Source of the DNA: Bacteroidales bacterium
Lineage (GTDB): Bacteria > Bacteroidota > Bacteroidia > Bacteroidales > UBA10428
Reading direction: 5' to 3'
Assembly (NCBI GenBank): GCA_016929525.1
Contig: JAFGIP010000008.1
Coordinates: 49,068-113,067 of the forward strand
Length of the DNA: 64,000 nt
In this document: in pieces, positions 16,847 to 27,769 of the stretch
Layout: the number at the start of each line of letters is the position of its first letter
Numbering within the stretch: position 1 is the first letter of the stretch
The notes under the pieces: model-generated
The model's input: only the letters and a program-made list of their open reading frames with translations
Databases searched by the model: none
What the model was told of the DNA's origin: nothing
Program-made: the position numbers and the translations under genes

Positions 16847-17698
16847 TTATTCGTAGTTATATTTTATATATTCTAATATCTCTCCATAAAGATTATAATT
16901 TACCTCTCCAAGCAGTAAACCCATGTCGGAATATCTGCATTCGTAATGTGTCACTTCTCCTCCGGAACTAAATTTACGTATAATCGATTTCAGATTGCCC
17001 TTTGGAGAATATTCATAATCAAAAGTGTAAACCAGTTTATCATCAGTATTAAATAAATTTTCTTTCTTTATCTTTTCATTTTCATTTCTGTAAACTAATT
17101 TTTTATACTCCGGTTTATTTTCTCCTGAAAAATATAATTCCTCTTCAATTTTCCCATTATACAGATCCGAGTATTTATAAATTACTGCCCACTCAACACT
17201 GTCCGGGGTGTGCATGCATCTTTCGGTTACCGTATTCAAAACAGTGTCTGTCTGATAATAATTCTTCGAAATAATATATTCGAAGTTATTGTACCATGTA
17301 ATTTCTTTCAAAAAACCCGATATAGTATAATTATAAACAGTTTTACCAACCAGTTCACCACTGGGTAAAAATTCAATTTCTGCAGCAGGTATATTAACAA
17401 CATTGTATTCATATACCTTTATTGACTGTTTATTTCCTTGCTGATCGAGGAATACGGTTTCTGATTTTCTCCCATGCTGATCATACTTAACAATCCGATC
17501 GATGTATTTCTGATCAGATACATTTCCATCGATAATTATATACTTCCATTCTGTCCTTTTCTTAATATTTAGACTTTTTATTATATCCATCTTCTCCTGT
17601 AGTTCATCCCGATCTGCCGGAACCATAATATAATTCTGAGCAGAAATATCTGTAACAACTAAAAACGATATAATCAAGAAATAACAATACTTTGGCAT
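16847..17698 (-). CDS. Exported hypothetical protein with YD-like repeats
   Basis: A 283-residue protein with a signal peptide (residues 1-20, ending ISA). The mature part is a series of about 20-residue beta-hairpin units rich in Y, N and E (KVYEYNV, TVYNYTI, YKYSDLYNG, FDYEYSPKGN, YECRYSDMG), as in toxin-antitoxin MORN/RHS-type YD or TANFOR-like repeat proteins. No catalytic motif is visible. It precedes the transporter gene by 9 bases and may be in the same operon. Confidence 0.65.
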   Translation of the reverse strand: MPKYCYFLIISFLVVTDISAQNYIMVPADRDELQEKMDIIKSLNIKKRTEWKYIIIDGNVSDQKYIDRIVKYDQHGRKSETVFLDQQGNKQSIKVYEYNVVNIPAAEIEFLPSGELVGKTVYNYTISGFLKEITWYNNFEYIISKNYYQTDTVLNTVTERCMHTPDSVEWAVIYKYSDLYNGKIEEELYFSGENKPEYKKLVYRNENEKIKKENLFNTDDKLVYTFDYEYSPKGNLKSIIRKFSSGGEVTHYECRYSDMGLLLGEVNYNLYGEILEYIKYNYE

Positions 17699-17893
17699 GC
17701 TCCGGTGTATATATTATAAAGTGTATTCATTGAAAAATAACCTTTTTAAATTAATAAATTTTGTAATCAACATTTACACTTGTACCAGATCAAATTATTT
17801 ATGTATTCTTAAATATATTTTCGTAGTGTTACGATTTTTAAATTTGTGTTACAAATATAAATGTTTTAAGATGCGATGCATAAAAAAAATGTA

Positions 17894-18385
17894 TTATAAA
17901 TACTTTTCTTTTAGAAGTTTTAAAACATACTGGTCAACAGGGAAAGTCAGTTCTGATGGATTAATCTCATTCAAAGAACGAAAACGAAATGATATTGGCT
18001 CCTCATCATAAGTATTGAATGAAAAAGGAACCTTTGATATTTTAAAACGGATTTCATCAATGAAGTCAAAATAATAATAAATACTGATCAGTTGATGATT
18101 CTCATGAAAATATGATTTCTGATAAAAATCGGTGGTATAAAAATGACTAAGAACTTTAATTTCCTGTCCGAATTCCTCGACTGCTTCCCTTTTTAAACAC
18201 TCAATTGTTCCTTCCCCATATTGAAGTCCGCCCCCGGGGAATTTTGTCATTTTGATTCCAAAACGTTCCTCATCGCATAGCAATAATTCATTGCCTGCAT
18301 TTTTATAAATTCCATAAACCCTAATATTAAATAAATTCTGAATAATCAGCAGGTTAAAGTCCGGTTTGTATTTTAATATAGTCAA
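17894..18385 (-). CDS. NUDIX hydrolase
   Basis: A NUDIX pyrophosphohydrolase with a full Nudix box: GGLQYGE, then RREAVEEFGQEI-like KREAVEEFGQEI. The conserved domain begins FNIRVYGIYKNAGNELLL. There is no ATG near that point; in-frame ATGs lie far inside miaA (18463, 18550). I chose the TTG at 18383-18385, which overlaps the miaA end by 32 bases; the CTG codons at 18347-18352, just past the miaA stop, are alternatives. The substrate is unknown. The link to miaA is only by overlap. Confidence 0.75.
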   Translation of the reverse strand: MTILKYKPDFNLLIIQNLFNIRVYGIYKNAGNELLLCDEERFGIKMTKFPGGGLQYGEGTIECLKREAVEEFGQEIKVLSHFYTTDFYQKSYFHENHQLISIYYYFDFIDEIRFKISKVPFSFNTYDEEPISFRFRSLNEINPSELTFPVDQYVLKLLKEKYL

Positions 18386-19259
18386 GTATAGTCTGAAGCT
18401 GATCCGGCTCAAACCATTTAATAGAGTTATCACGCCTGAACCATGTAATTTGCCGGCGTGCATATGCACGACTATGATCTTTGATTTTCTCAATAGCTTT
18501 TGGCAGAGAAAGTTTGTTATCAAAATAATCGAACAACTCCTTATATCCAACAGTATTTAAAGGAGATAGATGTCTTTTTGTATATAAACTGCGAGCTTCC
18601 TCAATAAGTCCCTGTTCAATCATTCTGTCGACCCTTTCGTTGATTTGGTTGTATAGTTTTTGCCGATCCGTATTGATGCCTATTTTGAGTATATTATAAG
18701 GTCGGTATTTATTATTATTTTTTAAGAATGATGAATATTTCTCGCCAGTCATTTCGTAGACTTCAATAGCTTTTTGCAATCGTTTTGGATTGTTTTTGTC
18801 CACCCTGTTGTAATATTCCGGATCAATTGTCTCAAGTTTTTCTTTTAAAGTATCAATTCCTTCATTCACATATGTATTGTGCCATTTCTCTCTTATTTTT
18901 CCATCGATAGCAGGTAGTTCATCAATGCCCTTACAAACTGCATCGATATACAATCCTGAACCGCCTTCCATTATTGCCGTGTTGGAATTTTCAAAATATT
19001 GTTCCAGAAAAATATTTACCTCCTGTTCAAACATACTGGCATTATAGTACTCATCTATGGAACGTGTATGAATAAAAAAATGAGGAACCTGTTCAAGTTC
19101 TTTTTTACCGGGAACAGAGGTTCCTATTTTCATTTCCCTGTAGATCTGTCTGGAATCGCAGGATATTATTACCGACTTAAGTGCATTTGCTACATTGATT
19201 GCAACTGACGTTTTCCCCACCCCTGTCGGGCCGCATATAACAATTAAGTGTTTTTGCAT
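18354..19259 (-). CDS. miaA: tRNA dimethylallyltransferase
   Basis: A 301-residue MiaA, which prenylates A37 of tRNAs reading UNN codons. Visible motifs are the P-loop GPTGVGKT (residues 10-17), ISCDSRQIYREM, GGSGLYIDAVCKG, KNNPKRLQKAIEVYE and the C-terminal SRAYARRQITWFR. Length is normal. The gene overlaps the downstream NUDIX frame at its 3' end and starts 31 bases after the aconitase gene ends, so they may be co-transcribed. Confidence 0.95.
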   Translation of the reverse strand: MQKHLIVICGPTGVGKTSVAINVANALKSVIISCDSRQIYREMKIGTSVPGKKELEQVPHFFIHTRSIDEYYNASMFEQEVNIFLEQYFENSNTAIMEGGSGLYIDAVCKGIDELPAIDGKIREKWHNTYVNEGIDTLKEKLETIDPEYYNRVDKNNPKRLQKAIEVYEMTGEKYSSFLKNNNKYRPYNILKIGINTDRQKLYNQINERVDRMIEQGLIEEARSLYTKRHLSPLNTVGYKELFDYFDNKLSLPKAIEKIKDHSRAYARRQITWFRRDNSIKWFEPDQLQTILDYIKIQTGL

Positions 19260-19290
19260 TTGTCCAACAGAATTTATTACTTATTATTCA

Positions 19291-21558
19291 TTATAAAACA
19301 TCATTTTGTTTACGTATCAGGTTTAAAGCAGACCCGGCTTTAAACCATTCAATCTGGTTCTCATTATATGAATGCGAAACCTCAATTTCATCATCTGAAC
19401 CATCGGAATGACGTAAGGTTACTATCAGGTTTTTACCCGCTGTAAATTCCTTTAGTCCTTTTATATCTATGATGTCGTCTTCCCTGATCTTATTGTAATC
19501 TTCTTTATCTGCGAAAGTCAAAGCAAGCATACCCTGTTTTTTTAAGTTTGTTTCGTGTATTCTGGCAAATGATTTAACAATAACCGCTTTCACTCCCAAA
19601 TGTCTTGGTTCCATAGCAGCATGCTCCCGGGAAGAACCTTCTCCGTAATTTTCATCACCTGCCACTATAGTACCAATACCCTGTTTCTTATAATTACGCG
19701 CTGCAGCCGGCACTTCACCATAGATGCCAGTAGTAAGGTCCTTAACTGAATTTGTTTTATCATTAAAAAAATTTACTGCTCCTATTAACAGGTTATTCGA
19801 AATATTGTCCAGATGTCCTCTGTATCTCAGCCAAGGTCCAGCCATGGAAATATGATCGGTCGTGCACTTACCCTTTGCTTTTATTAAAAGTCTTAAGCCA
19901 TTAAAATCTTTTCCATCCCAGGATTCAAAAGGAGTGAGAATTTGTAAACGTTCAGAGTTAGGATTTACCACTACCTCTATTTTCTTACCATCACTTGCCG
20001 GTTCCTGAAATCCTGCATCCCCTACCGAGAAACCTTTTACCGGCATTTCCATTCCTTTAGGTTCTTCAAGCTTAACCTGTTTACCATCTATATTAGTTAG
20101 TGTGTCTGTTACAGGATTAAAAGTGAGATCGCCTGCAATGGCAAATGCTGTTGTTAGCTCAGGAGATGCAACGAAAGCGTGAGTATTTGGATTTCCATCG
20201 TTACGCTTGGCAAAATTCCTGTTAAAGGATGTCATGATTGAATTCTTCTCATGTTTATCGGCACCATACCTTGCCCATTGTCCAATACAAGGGCCGCAAG
20301 CATTTGCCAGAACAACTCCTCCCATTTTTTCAAATTTTTCCAACAAGCCATCCCTTTCGGCGGTAAATCTTACCTGCTCCGAACCAGGAGTAACCGTATA
20401 TTCCGATACAACTTTTAATTTTTTTGAAATGGCCTGATCGGCAATAGATGCTGCTCGTGTAAGGTCTTCATACGATGAATTAGTACAAGATCCGATTAAT
20501 CCAACTTCAAGTTTTTCAGGCCATCCGTTCTTTTTTACTTCGCCGGCAAATTTAGATAACGGAGTAGCCCGATCCGGTGTAAACGGTCCATTGATGTGTG
20601 GTTCCAGTTCAGATAAATTGATTTCAATAATCTGATCGAAATATTTCTCCGGTGATTCATAAACTTCTTTATCACCTGTTAATTCTTCTGCAATCTCATT
20701 TGCCTTATCAGCGACTTCTTTTCTACCGGTACCTCTCAGGTATTCTTCCATTTTATTATCATAACCAAATAATGAAGTTGTAGCACCAATCTCGGCCCCC
20801 ATATTACAAATTGTACCTTTCCCGGTGGCCGATATTGAATGAGCCCCATTACCAAAATATTCAACAATATAACCAGTACCACCTTTCACTGTAAGAATTC
20901 CGGCTACTTTTAGTATCACATCTTTTGCTGAAGTCCAACCACTTAATTTTCCTGTAAGTTTAACACCAATTAATTTTGGGAATTTCAATTCCCAGGGCAT
21001 ACCTGTCATCACATCAACAGCATCGGCGCCGCCAACACCAATCGCAACCATACCCAACCCTCCGGCATTTACAGTGTGTGAGTCAGTACCAATCATCATT
21101 CCTCCGGGAAAAGCATAATTTTCCAGAACAACCTGGTGAATAATACCTGCGCCTGGTTTCCAGAAACCAATACCATATTTGTTGGATACTGAACTAAGGA
21201 AATCGTATACTTCTTTATTGTTATTACCGGCAATTGAAAGATCCTGCTTAGCACCCAGTTTTGCCTGGATCAAATGATCACAGTGCACTGTAGATGGAAC
21301 AGCTGTTCTTTTCTTTCCACCCTGCATAAATTGTAACAATGCCATCTGGGCTGTGGCATCCTGCATCGCGACTCTGTCCGGCTTAAAATTTACATAATCG
21401 ACACCTCTTTTATAGGCTTCTTTGGCAGGTGTATCTAAATGCGAATACAATATCTTTTCTGTAAGTGTTAGTGGCTTTTTTGTAATCTCTCTGGCATAAT
21501 TTACCTTCTGCAGGTATTCTGTGTATACTATTTTAATCATATCAATATCGAAAACCAT
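19291..21558 (-). CDS. acn: Aconitate hydratase
   Basis: A 755-residue aconitase of the mitochondrial-like type used by Bacteroidota. It interconverts citrate and isocitrate in the TCA cycle. The [4Fe-4S] ligands lie in GSCTNSS (near 355) and ACGPCIGQW (near 421). Other hallmarks are [32 protein letters not shown] (the mobile C-terminal domain) and [13 protein letters not shown]. The length is typical. A second ATG six codons in (MIKIVY) is possible. It is the first gene of a probable acn-miaA-NUDIX operon. Confidence 0.95.
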   Translation of the reverse strand: MVFDIDMIKIVYTEYLQKVNYAREITKKPLTLTEKILYSHLDTPAKEAYKRGVDYVNFKPDRVAMQDATAQMALLQFMQGGKKRTAVPSTVHCDHLIQAKLGAKQDLSIAGNNNKEVYDFLSSVSNKYGIGFWKPGAGIIHQVVLENYAFPGGMMIGTDSHTVNAGGLGMVAIGVGGADAVDVMTGMPWELKFPKLIGVKLTGKLSGWTSAKDVILKVAGILTVKGGTGYIVEYFGNGAHSISATGKGTICNMGAEIGATTSLFGYDNKMEEYLRGTGRKEVADKANEIAEELTGDKEVYESPEKYFDQIIEINLSELEPHINGPFTPDRATPLSKFAGEVKKNGWPEKLEVGLIGSCTNSSYEDLTRAASIADQAISKKLKVVSEYTVTPGSEQVRFTAERDGLLEKFEKMGGVVLANACGPCIGQWARYGADKHEKNSIMTSFNRNFAKRNDGNPNTHAFVASPELTTAFAIAGDLTFNPVTDTLTNIDGKQVKLEEPKGMEMPVKGFSVGDAGFQEPASDGKKIEVVVNPNSERLQILTPFESWDGKDFNGLRLLIKAKGKCTTDHISMAGPWLRYRGHLDNISNNLLIGAVNFFNDKTNSVKDLTTGIYGEVPAAARNYKKQGIGTIVAGDENYGEGSSREHAAMEPRHLGVKAVIVKSFARIHETNLKKQGMLALTFADKEDYNKIREDDIIDIKGLKEFTAGKNLIVTLRHSDGSDDEIEVSHSYNENQIEWFKAGSALNLIRKQNDVL

Positions 21559-21804
21559 AACACTACTTAATTTAATTGTTACTCATTTTTAAACGGCTGC
21601 GCAAGATACTAATTTATCCAAAAATGTTAGAACGAGAAAAGCAAGAATATTGCTTCACATAGATTAGTTTATCATTTGTATTTACTTAACAGTTGTTAAT
21701 TATACCTGTTCATAACCTTCCTTATTTTTAATCAAAAAATCGTATCTTTAGCACGAAGAACCGGGCTATTTAGCTTTGATTAATTTACAGCCTTTCAATA
21801 AGAT

Positions 21805-22182
21805 ATGAAAAAGTTAGTAATAGAAAAAAAAGCAAACACCCCGTCAGTAAACTTTGATCAGCAGACTGGTTTGTTAAAAATAGAAGGACGATCTATTCCG
21901 GAGAATCCAGGTGAATTTTATGATGAACTTATTGACTGGGTAAAAGAATATTTTAATCACCCACAGGAAAAAACGATTTTTGAGCTCAACCTTGAATATG
22001 TAAACAGTGGTTCTTCAAAGCACCTGCTGGGTATTTTCAGGGTAATTAAAGATCAGATTCAAAAGGGAAGAGATATAACAGTAAACTGGTTTTATGAAGA
22101 AGATGATGAAGCAATTTTAAATCTAGGAGAACATTATAAATCGTCGTTAAAAATACCATTCAATCTTATTGAATTTATATAA
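21805..22182 (+). CDS. siaC: SiaC-family regulatory phosphoprotein (DUF1987)
   Basis: A 125-residue protein of the DUF1987/SiaC family. The family hallmarks are PSVNFDQQTGLLKIEGRSIPENP near the start and NSGSSKHLLGIF near residue 70, which carries the phosphorylatable Ser/Thr. In Pseudomonas, SiaC is phosphorylated by SiaB and dephosphorylated by the PP2C phosphatase SiaA to control diguanylate cyclase activity. Here no siaB is adjacent. A SpoIIE phosphatase lies about 10 kb away, and a partnership is only a possibility. A near-consensus -7 box (TATCTTTA, about 21743) precedes it. The terminator after it is shared with gapA. Confidence 0.75.
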   Translation: MKKLVIEKKANTPSVNFDQQTGLLKIEGRSIPENPGEFYDELIDWVKEYFNHPQEKTIFELNLEYVNSGSSKHLLGIFRVIKDQIQKGRDITVNWFYEEDDEAILNLGEHYKSSLKIPFNLIEFI

Positions 22183-22234
22183 ACAACTATTAGGCATTAT
22201 TCTCTTCCTAGTGTATTTTTCAAGAGAATAAAAG

Positions 22235-22262
22235 AAAAGCCATCCGTAAACGGATGGCTTTT
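22235..22262. terminator. Bidirectional terminator between siaC and gapA
   Basis: A perfect 12-bp stem (AAAAGCCATCCG / CGGATGGCTTTT) with a TAAA loop, flanked by A-runs and T-runs on both strands. It serves the two convergent genes. Confidence 0.9.
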
Positions 22263-22285
22263 TATTTATAATTGGTTGCTTCAGC

Positions 22286-23305
<1,020 letters not shown>

Positions 23306-23483
23306 TTATTGCTTATTATTAAATTTAATTCTTCCTGAAAAATGAAGTGCGAAGATATTAAAATATATCAAAATCAACAAGGTGTAATTAAGATGGAGGT
23401 TATTATTGTGAAAGGGATAACAGGATACTTACGATAATCTTCACTCTAAGCAATGTTTATTTTAAATAAATAAACATCTTCAT

Positions 23484-24278
23484 TTAATCCGTAAGCATCT
23501 CATCAACTTTTGTTTTACGTCTTTTAAACTGTGAATCTATTATTTTCCCAAAACGATAGTTTAAAAAAAATCCGGGAAATAACCAGTGATTTTGGTCATT
23601 GGCCATTATTGGAATTTCCTTAACGAATGCATCGACAATTATACCCGTTTCAAGGGCCCTATAAGTCCCGCCTTTTTTGCTGTACTCAAATGAAAAACCA
23701 AATTTAAAATACCCCCCTGGGACAACTGATAACTCATTGAATCCAATGTAAAAGGGAGCTTTTCTGTCTATCAACAGATGATCTTCAAATTTCATCCTTT
23801 CGATCTGGAAAACCGGTTGATCTCCAATATACCCTTGTAAAACCCACACCTCATAATATACAGGTTTTTGTAAACCAATGACAGGCCCAAAATTATAGAA
23901 GTAACGAATTGATATACCACCTTGATCTTCTTTTCTGAAAATCTCACGTTGAAAGCCAATACCACCATATAATGTATAAAGGGAATTCAGCTTGCCATAA
24001 ACATAACTACCACCAATCTGTTGCGTTTGGGAAGTTGTTATTTTAAATTCCTTCTCATGTTTCATGAAATTAAATCCGGCCTCGTATGTAGTTTTACGAA
24101 AAGCATCGAGACGCTTTGCATAACGAAAATTAAATCCAAAGCCTGTTGAAGCTATGGTTCCTGCAAAAGTACGTTCGTTACGATAAAAGATTTTTTCTTC
24201 ATCATCAATTTCTCCCTGTGCTTTTAGTATTGCAAAAGTCACAGACATCAAACATAGTATAGCCCATATCTTTTTCAT
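23484..24278 (-). CDS. Exported protein, probable outer-membrane beta-barrel
   Basis: A 264-residue protein with a signal peptide (residues 1-20). Alternating aromatic and polar residues (IASTGFGFNFRYAKRL, TYEAGFNFMKHEKEF, GYFKFGFSFEYSKKGG, NHWLFPGFFLNYRFG) suggest a beta-barrel in the outer membrane. I do not recognise a family. It is not clearly in an operon. Confidence 0.65.
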   Translation of the reverse strand: MKKIWAILCLMSVTFAILKAQGEIDDEEKIFYRNERTFAGTIASTGFGFNFRYAKRLDAFRKTTYEAGFNFMKHEKEFKITTSQTQQIGGSYVYGKLNSLYTLYGGIGFQREIFRKEDQGGISIRYFYNFGPVIGLQKPVYYEVWVLQGYIGDQPVFQIERMKFEDHLLIDRKAPFYIGFNELSVVPGGYFKFGFSFEYSKKGGTYRALETGIIVDAFVKEIPIMANDQNHWLFPGFFLNYRFGKIIDSQFKRRKTKVDEMLTD

Positions 24279-24353
24279 ACGATACCGGCTAAATTAAAAC
24301 AAACTGAGTATTATTCCAGAGGATATATCCGGAAAAATGACCGAACTTATTGC

Positions 24354-24485
24354 TTAACTTCTTAAATCTTCCTGCTGTTCATGTGAAGCATTACCATATG
24401 CAGGACAGTTTTTTGAAGCACTACAAGAGGTAACTATTAGTCCAAGTAATAAACAGACAGCAAGAATAATAGCCTTAATTTTCAT
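24354..24485 (-). CDS. Tiny lipoprotein with CPAY motif (copy 1)
   Basis: A 43-residue frame from ATG at 24483-24485 to TAA at 24354-24356. It has a basic start (MKIK), a hydrophobic core and a lipobox TSC with Cys21; the mature part is about 23 residues and contains C-P-A-Y at 27-30. The next gene upstream encodes a close relative. Such short frames are usually missed by gene finders. Function is unknown. Two paralogues in tandem with conserved spacing between the lipid Cys and the CPAY motif argue that it is real. Confidence 0.6.
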   Translation of the reverse strand: MKIKAIILAVCLLLGLIVTSCSASKNCPAYGNASHEQQEDLRS

Positions 24486-24545
24486 AATATTATTTTGAAT
24501 GAGACATGTAATTACAGAGAGCATGAATAATTAAAACCAAAACTC

Positions 24546-24680
24546 TTAGCTCCTCTCAACATCGCCAGCTTGTTCTGATGAGTTATCTTCTGAATATGCA
24601 GGACAAATGTAATTACTACATGCCATTGCAAACATGGCCAATAATAATATTGCAGAAATAAATTTTACAACTCTTTTCAT
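24546..24680 (-). CDS. Tiny lipoprotein with CPAY motif (copy 2)
   Basis: A 44-residue frame from ATG at 24678-24680 to TAA at 24546-24548. A signal peptide ends with the lipobox MAC (Cys21), and CPAY lies at 26-29. Like its neighbour, it ends in an acidic, Gln/Ser-rich tail with the final R-S. It starts 193 bases before copy 1 and is likely co-transcribed with it. Function is unknown. Confidence 0.6.
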   Translation of the reverse strand: MKRVVKFISAILLLAMFAMACSNYICPAYSEDNSSEQAGDVERS

Positions 24681-24929
24681 CTTTATGGTTTTTTCTCTCT
24701 CTAATTTATAAATTATTCGTTAATTTCCGAAATTATACGACATAAATAAAGTGTTGTTGCGTTTTTTAAATTTATAATTTGCCGGACTGCATTTCAAACT
24801 CATCAAATACAACGGAAACTTTTATTCGTATATTATTATAACTATGTTAATAATTTAATTAATTCGTATAATACTTCGAAACATAATTAAATTAATAGTT
24901 TTGCTTCCACATAATAAACCAATGGTTCT

Positions 24930-25679
24930 ATGATTGAAACAATATATCAGCATCGTTCAATTCGTAAATTTTCAAACCAGCCGGTCAGTTCGGATATATT
25001 GAAGAAAATCTTACATGCAGGTACACGTGCCTCTACCACAGGTAATATGCAGGTATATAGTTTGATTGTAACTATTCAGAATGAACTTAAAAGAAAACTT
25101 TGGGAAGCTCACTTCAGGCAGGATATGGTTTTAGAGGCTCCCATCATCATTACTTTCTGTGCCGATTATAATCGATTTGTTAAATGGTGCAAGCAGCGTA
25201 AAGCGAACCCCGGATACGATAATTTTCTTTCTTTCTTTACAGGTGCAATTGATGCATTATTGGCAGCTCAGAATGTCGCACTTGCTGCAGAATCATTCAG
25301 TCTTGGGATTTGCTATCTCGGTACAACAACTTATATGGCGGAAAAAATTATCGACATACTTGATTTACCAAAACTAGTTGTACCTGTTACCAGCCTTGTA
25401 ATAGGTCATCCAAATGAGTCTCCTGGATTAACAGATCGACTTCCAACGGAAGGTATAATTCACTATGAAAAATATTCAGATTATAATGCTGAAGATATTG
25501 ACAGGATATACGCCGACAAAGAACAATTGGAGCTAACAGCGGAATTATTAAAAGAAAATAACAAAGAAACTTTGGCGCAGGTATTTACTGATAATCGTTA
25601 TACAAAAAAAGACAATATTTACTTCTCGAAGGAACTATTGAAAGTTCTTAACAAACAAGGATTTATGAATAATGAGTAG
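24930..25679 (+). CDS. Nitroreductase-family NAD(P)H oxidoreductase
   Basis: A 249-residue FMN enzyme of the nitroreductase family. The start IETIYQHRSIRKFSNQPVSS and ILHAGTRASTTGNMQ carry the FMN-binding Arg/Ser residues; a central DALLAAQNVALAAESFSLGICYLG is also typical. The extended C-terminus (residues 165-249, PNESPGLTDRLP onward) suggests the NfsA/FRP-like group that uses NADPH. The natural substrate, a quinone, nitro-compound or flavin, is not determined. It stands alone. Confidence 0.85.
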   Translation: MIETIYQHRSIRKFSNQPVSSDILKKILHAGTRASTTGNMQVYSLIVTIQNELKRKLWEAHFRQDMVLEAPIIITFCADYNRFVKWCKQRKANPGYDNFLSFFTGAIDALLAAQNVALAAESFSLGICYLGTTTYMAEKIIDILDLPKLVVPVTSLVIGHPNESPGLTDRLPTEGIIHYEKYSDYNAEDIDRIYADKEQLELTAELLKENNKETLAQVFTDNRYTKKDNIYFSKELLKVLNKQGFMNNE

Positions 25680-25758
25680 AAGACTTTATTGTATCATTTA
25701 TTTTGGTTAGGTTCGAAATAAACTCTGGATAATATGTACACTTTTCAAAGGGCTTTCC

Positions 25759-26835
25759 TTATTTTATCTCGAAGTCAATCTGCAATTTATATGCTATCTC
25801 CTTAAGATCTCTTGCAATATTTGGAATTATGCTGATGCCTTCTTTCGATATTTGTTCTTCTTTTTCACGTTCGATATCACCCGGAATTTTAACGGCTGGG
25901 TTACCCGGGGCACTTTCAGCATTTCTGAATGTTGTAATCCACTCGTCCATTTTTCTCTTAAATTCAGCTGCCGGTTGAAATGCATCAATACGCATTGCTC
26001 CGAAGAAATGGCCGGTCCCCTCTCCGACCTTTTCCTCTAGAACGGGAAGATATGCTACCGACGGCGGCACAAAAGGACCGAAGTTAGCTCCGGAGAGCAC
26101 TGCACTAAAAATATCAACAATGGTGCTTAAGCAATAACCCTTATGACTTCCATGCGCATAATCACCTCCAAGGGTAAGCATTGAACCTCCTTCTTTTAAA
26201 ATTGAAGGCTCATCACTGGGATTACCATTCTTGTCCTGTACATATCCCAATAATGTTTTTTCACCATTTTTTTCTGCCACAGCCAGTTTACCTCTTGCAA
26301 TCGGTGTAGTAGCAAAATCAGCAACAAAGGGTGGTTGTTTATCAGCGGGAATTGCAACAGCAATTGGATTTGTTCCCAGTAATCTGCTTACTGAAAAGGT
26401 CGGAGCCACAAGAGGATTTGCATTGGTCATTGACATACCAATCATATCATGTTCAAGAGCCATCATCGCATAATAACCGGCAATACCATAATGATTTGAT
26501 CCACGAACCGACACCCATCCTGTTCCTGATTTTTCTGCCTTTTCAATAGCGATCTCCATAGCTCTTGTAGCTGCGATCATCCCAATAGCCCCGTCACCAT
26601 CAACAACAGCGGTACTGGGCGATTCATGTACAATGCGAATATCCGGTGATGTATTAATTCTTCGGGCTTCCCAAAGCTGAAAATAATCTTTAATTCTGAT
26701 CATCCCATGTGATGCAAGCCCTCTTAACTCTGCTGCAAGGAATACTTTCGATGCCATGGACGCATGTTCATCGCTGCATCCCATTTTGACAAATATCTTT
26801 TTTGTAAAATCAAACAGATAATTATATGAATACAT
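25759..26835 (-). CDS. Malate/L-lactate dehydrogenase family protein
   Basis: A 358-residue enzyme of the LDH2/MDH-like family, which is unrelated to Rossmann-type dehydrogenases. Family features are LAAELRGLASHGMIRIKDYF near residue 30-50, GSNHYGIAGYYAMMAL near 113, TNANPLVAPTFSVSRLLGTNP and a GGDYAHGSHKGYCLS near 235. It reduces 2-keto acids using NAD(P)H; malate, lactate or a sugar acid are all possible. The gene lies between the nitroreductase and porT and has no operon partners. Confidence 0.85.
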   Translation of the reverse strand: MYSYNYLFDFTKKIFVKMGCSDEHASMASKVFLAAELRGLASHGMIRIKDYFQLWEARRINTSPDIRIVHESPSTAVVDGDGAIGMIAATRAMEIAIEKAEKSGTGWVSVRGSNHYGIAGYYAMMALEHDMIGMSMTNANPLVAPTFSVSRLLGTNPIAVAIPADKQPPFVADFATTPIARGKLAVAEKNGEKTLLGYVQDKNGNPSDEPSILKEGGSMLTLGGDYAHGSHKGYCLSTIVDIFSAVLSGANFGPFVPPSVAYLPVLEEKVGEGTGHFFGAMRIDAFQPAAEFKRKMDEWITTFRNAESAPGNPAVKIPGDIEREKEEQISKEGISIIPNIARDLKEIAYKLQIDFEIK

Positions 26836-27019
26836 AATATATTTATTAGCAGTTTATTTATCAGTGTTTAAATTTCGAACGCCAAAAGTAAAAAATTAAA
26901 GCTTCTGAAAAAGAAGTTTTAAAAGGCTTTTTCTTCTTTTTCCAAATTCCTCAATTTGGCTTTAACAAGAAAAATACTATTTTAGGCCCTGATTCGTTTC
27001 TTGTATAAATCTGCTGAAT

Positions 27020-27769
27020 TTGAAAAAAAGACACATTTTATTACTCCCGCTTATTGTGGTACAGTTGTTCTGCTTTAGTCAGAAACCTAAAGTAATGAAT
27101 GATCCCACCCATGATGACAGGCCAATACATTTTGGATTTTCGGTTGGTGTCAATTTTATGGATTACAGAATTGAACACTCTGAAGCCGCAGATAACGCAG
27201 GAGTTTTTATAGGTCTGGAAGAAGTTTTACCCGGATTCACTGTTAACGCAATAGTTAACCTCAGAATAACGGAAAATTTTGACTTTCGCACATTGCCGGG
27301 CATTTCATTTGGTGAAAGACATCTGTATTATATTGACAGCAGCGGATATGGAAATTCAATCTATCCCGAGCCCGGATCGGGCAGAACATCTTATTATAAA
27401 TCCCCTTCATCATATATTGAAATTCCCGTTTGCTTAAAATATAAGGCAAAAAGATTAAATAATTTCAGACCCTATCTTATTGGTGGCGCTAATTTCAGAT
27501 GGGATCTGACTATTAAAGATTCCTACGATGATGAGGATCAATTGATCATGACAGACGTGTTTAATGCTTTTGGCGAAGTTGGTACAGGAATGGATTTCTA
27601 TATGACCTATTTCAAATTAGGGATTGAGATAAAATACTCTTTTGGCCTGTGGAATATTTTAAACAGAACGAACAGCAAAGGAGAGATCGACGAAGAACTT
27701 GCCCATTTTACCGATTACATAGATAAAATTACCGCACACATGGTAGTTGTTTCATTCCATTTTGAATAA
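27020..27769 (+). CDS. porT: PorT-like outer-membrane beta-barrel, type IX secretion
   Basis: A 249-residue protein with a signal peptide (residues 1-20, ending CFS) and a small beta-barrel. The segment PIHFGFSVGVNFMDYRI, LPGFTVNAIVNLRI and the ending HMVVVSFHFE match PorT/SprT, a component needed for type IX secretion in Bacteroidota. It starts at TTG (27020-27022). Its TAA abuts the stop of the convergent methyltransferase gene with no spacer. Assignment within the PorT family is fairly clear; the T9SS role is family knowledge. Confidence 0.75.
   Translation: MKKRHILLLPLIVVQLFCFSQKPKVMNDPTHDDRPIHFGFSVGVNFMDYRIEHSEAADNAGVFIGLEEVLPGFTVNAIVNLRITENFDFRTLPGISFGERHLYYIDSSGYGNSIYPEPGSGRTSYYKSPSSYIEIPVCLKYKAKRLNNFRPYLIGGANFRWDLTIKDSYDDEDQLIMTDVFNAFGEVGTGMDFYMTYFKLGIEIKYSFGLWNILNRTNSKGEIDEELAHFTDYIDKITAHMVVVSFHFE

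Noticed and set aside
17697..18011. A plus-strand frame of 104 residues between the YD-like gene and the NUDIX gene
   Set aside because: It runs into the NUDIX gene in antisense, and its composition is that of AT-rich non-coding DNA.
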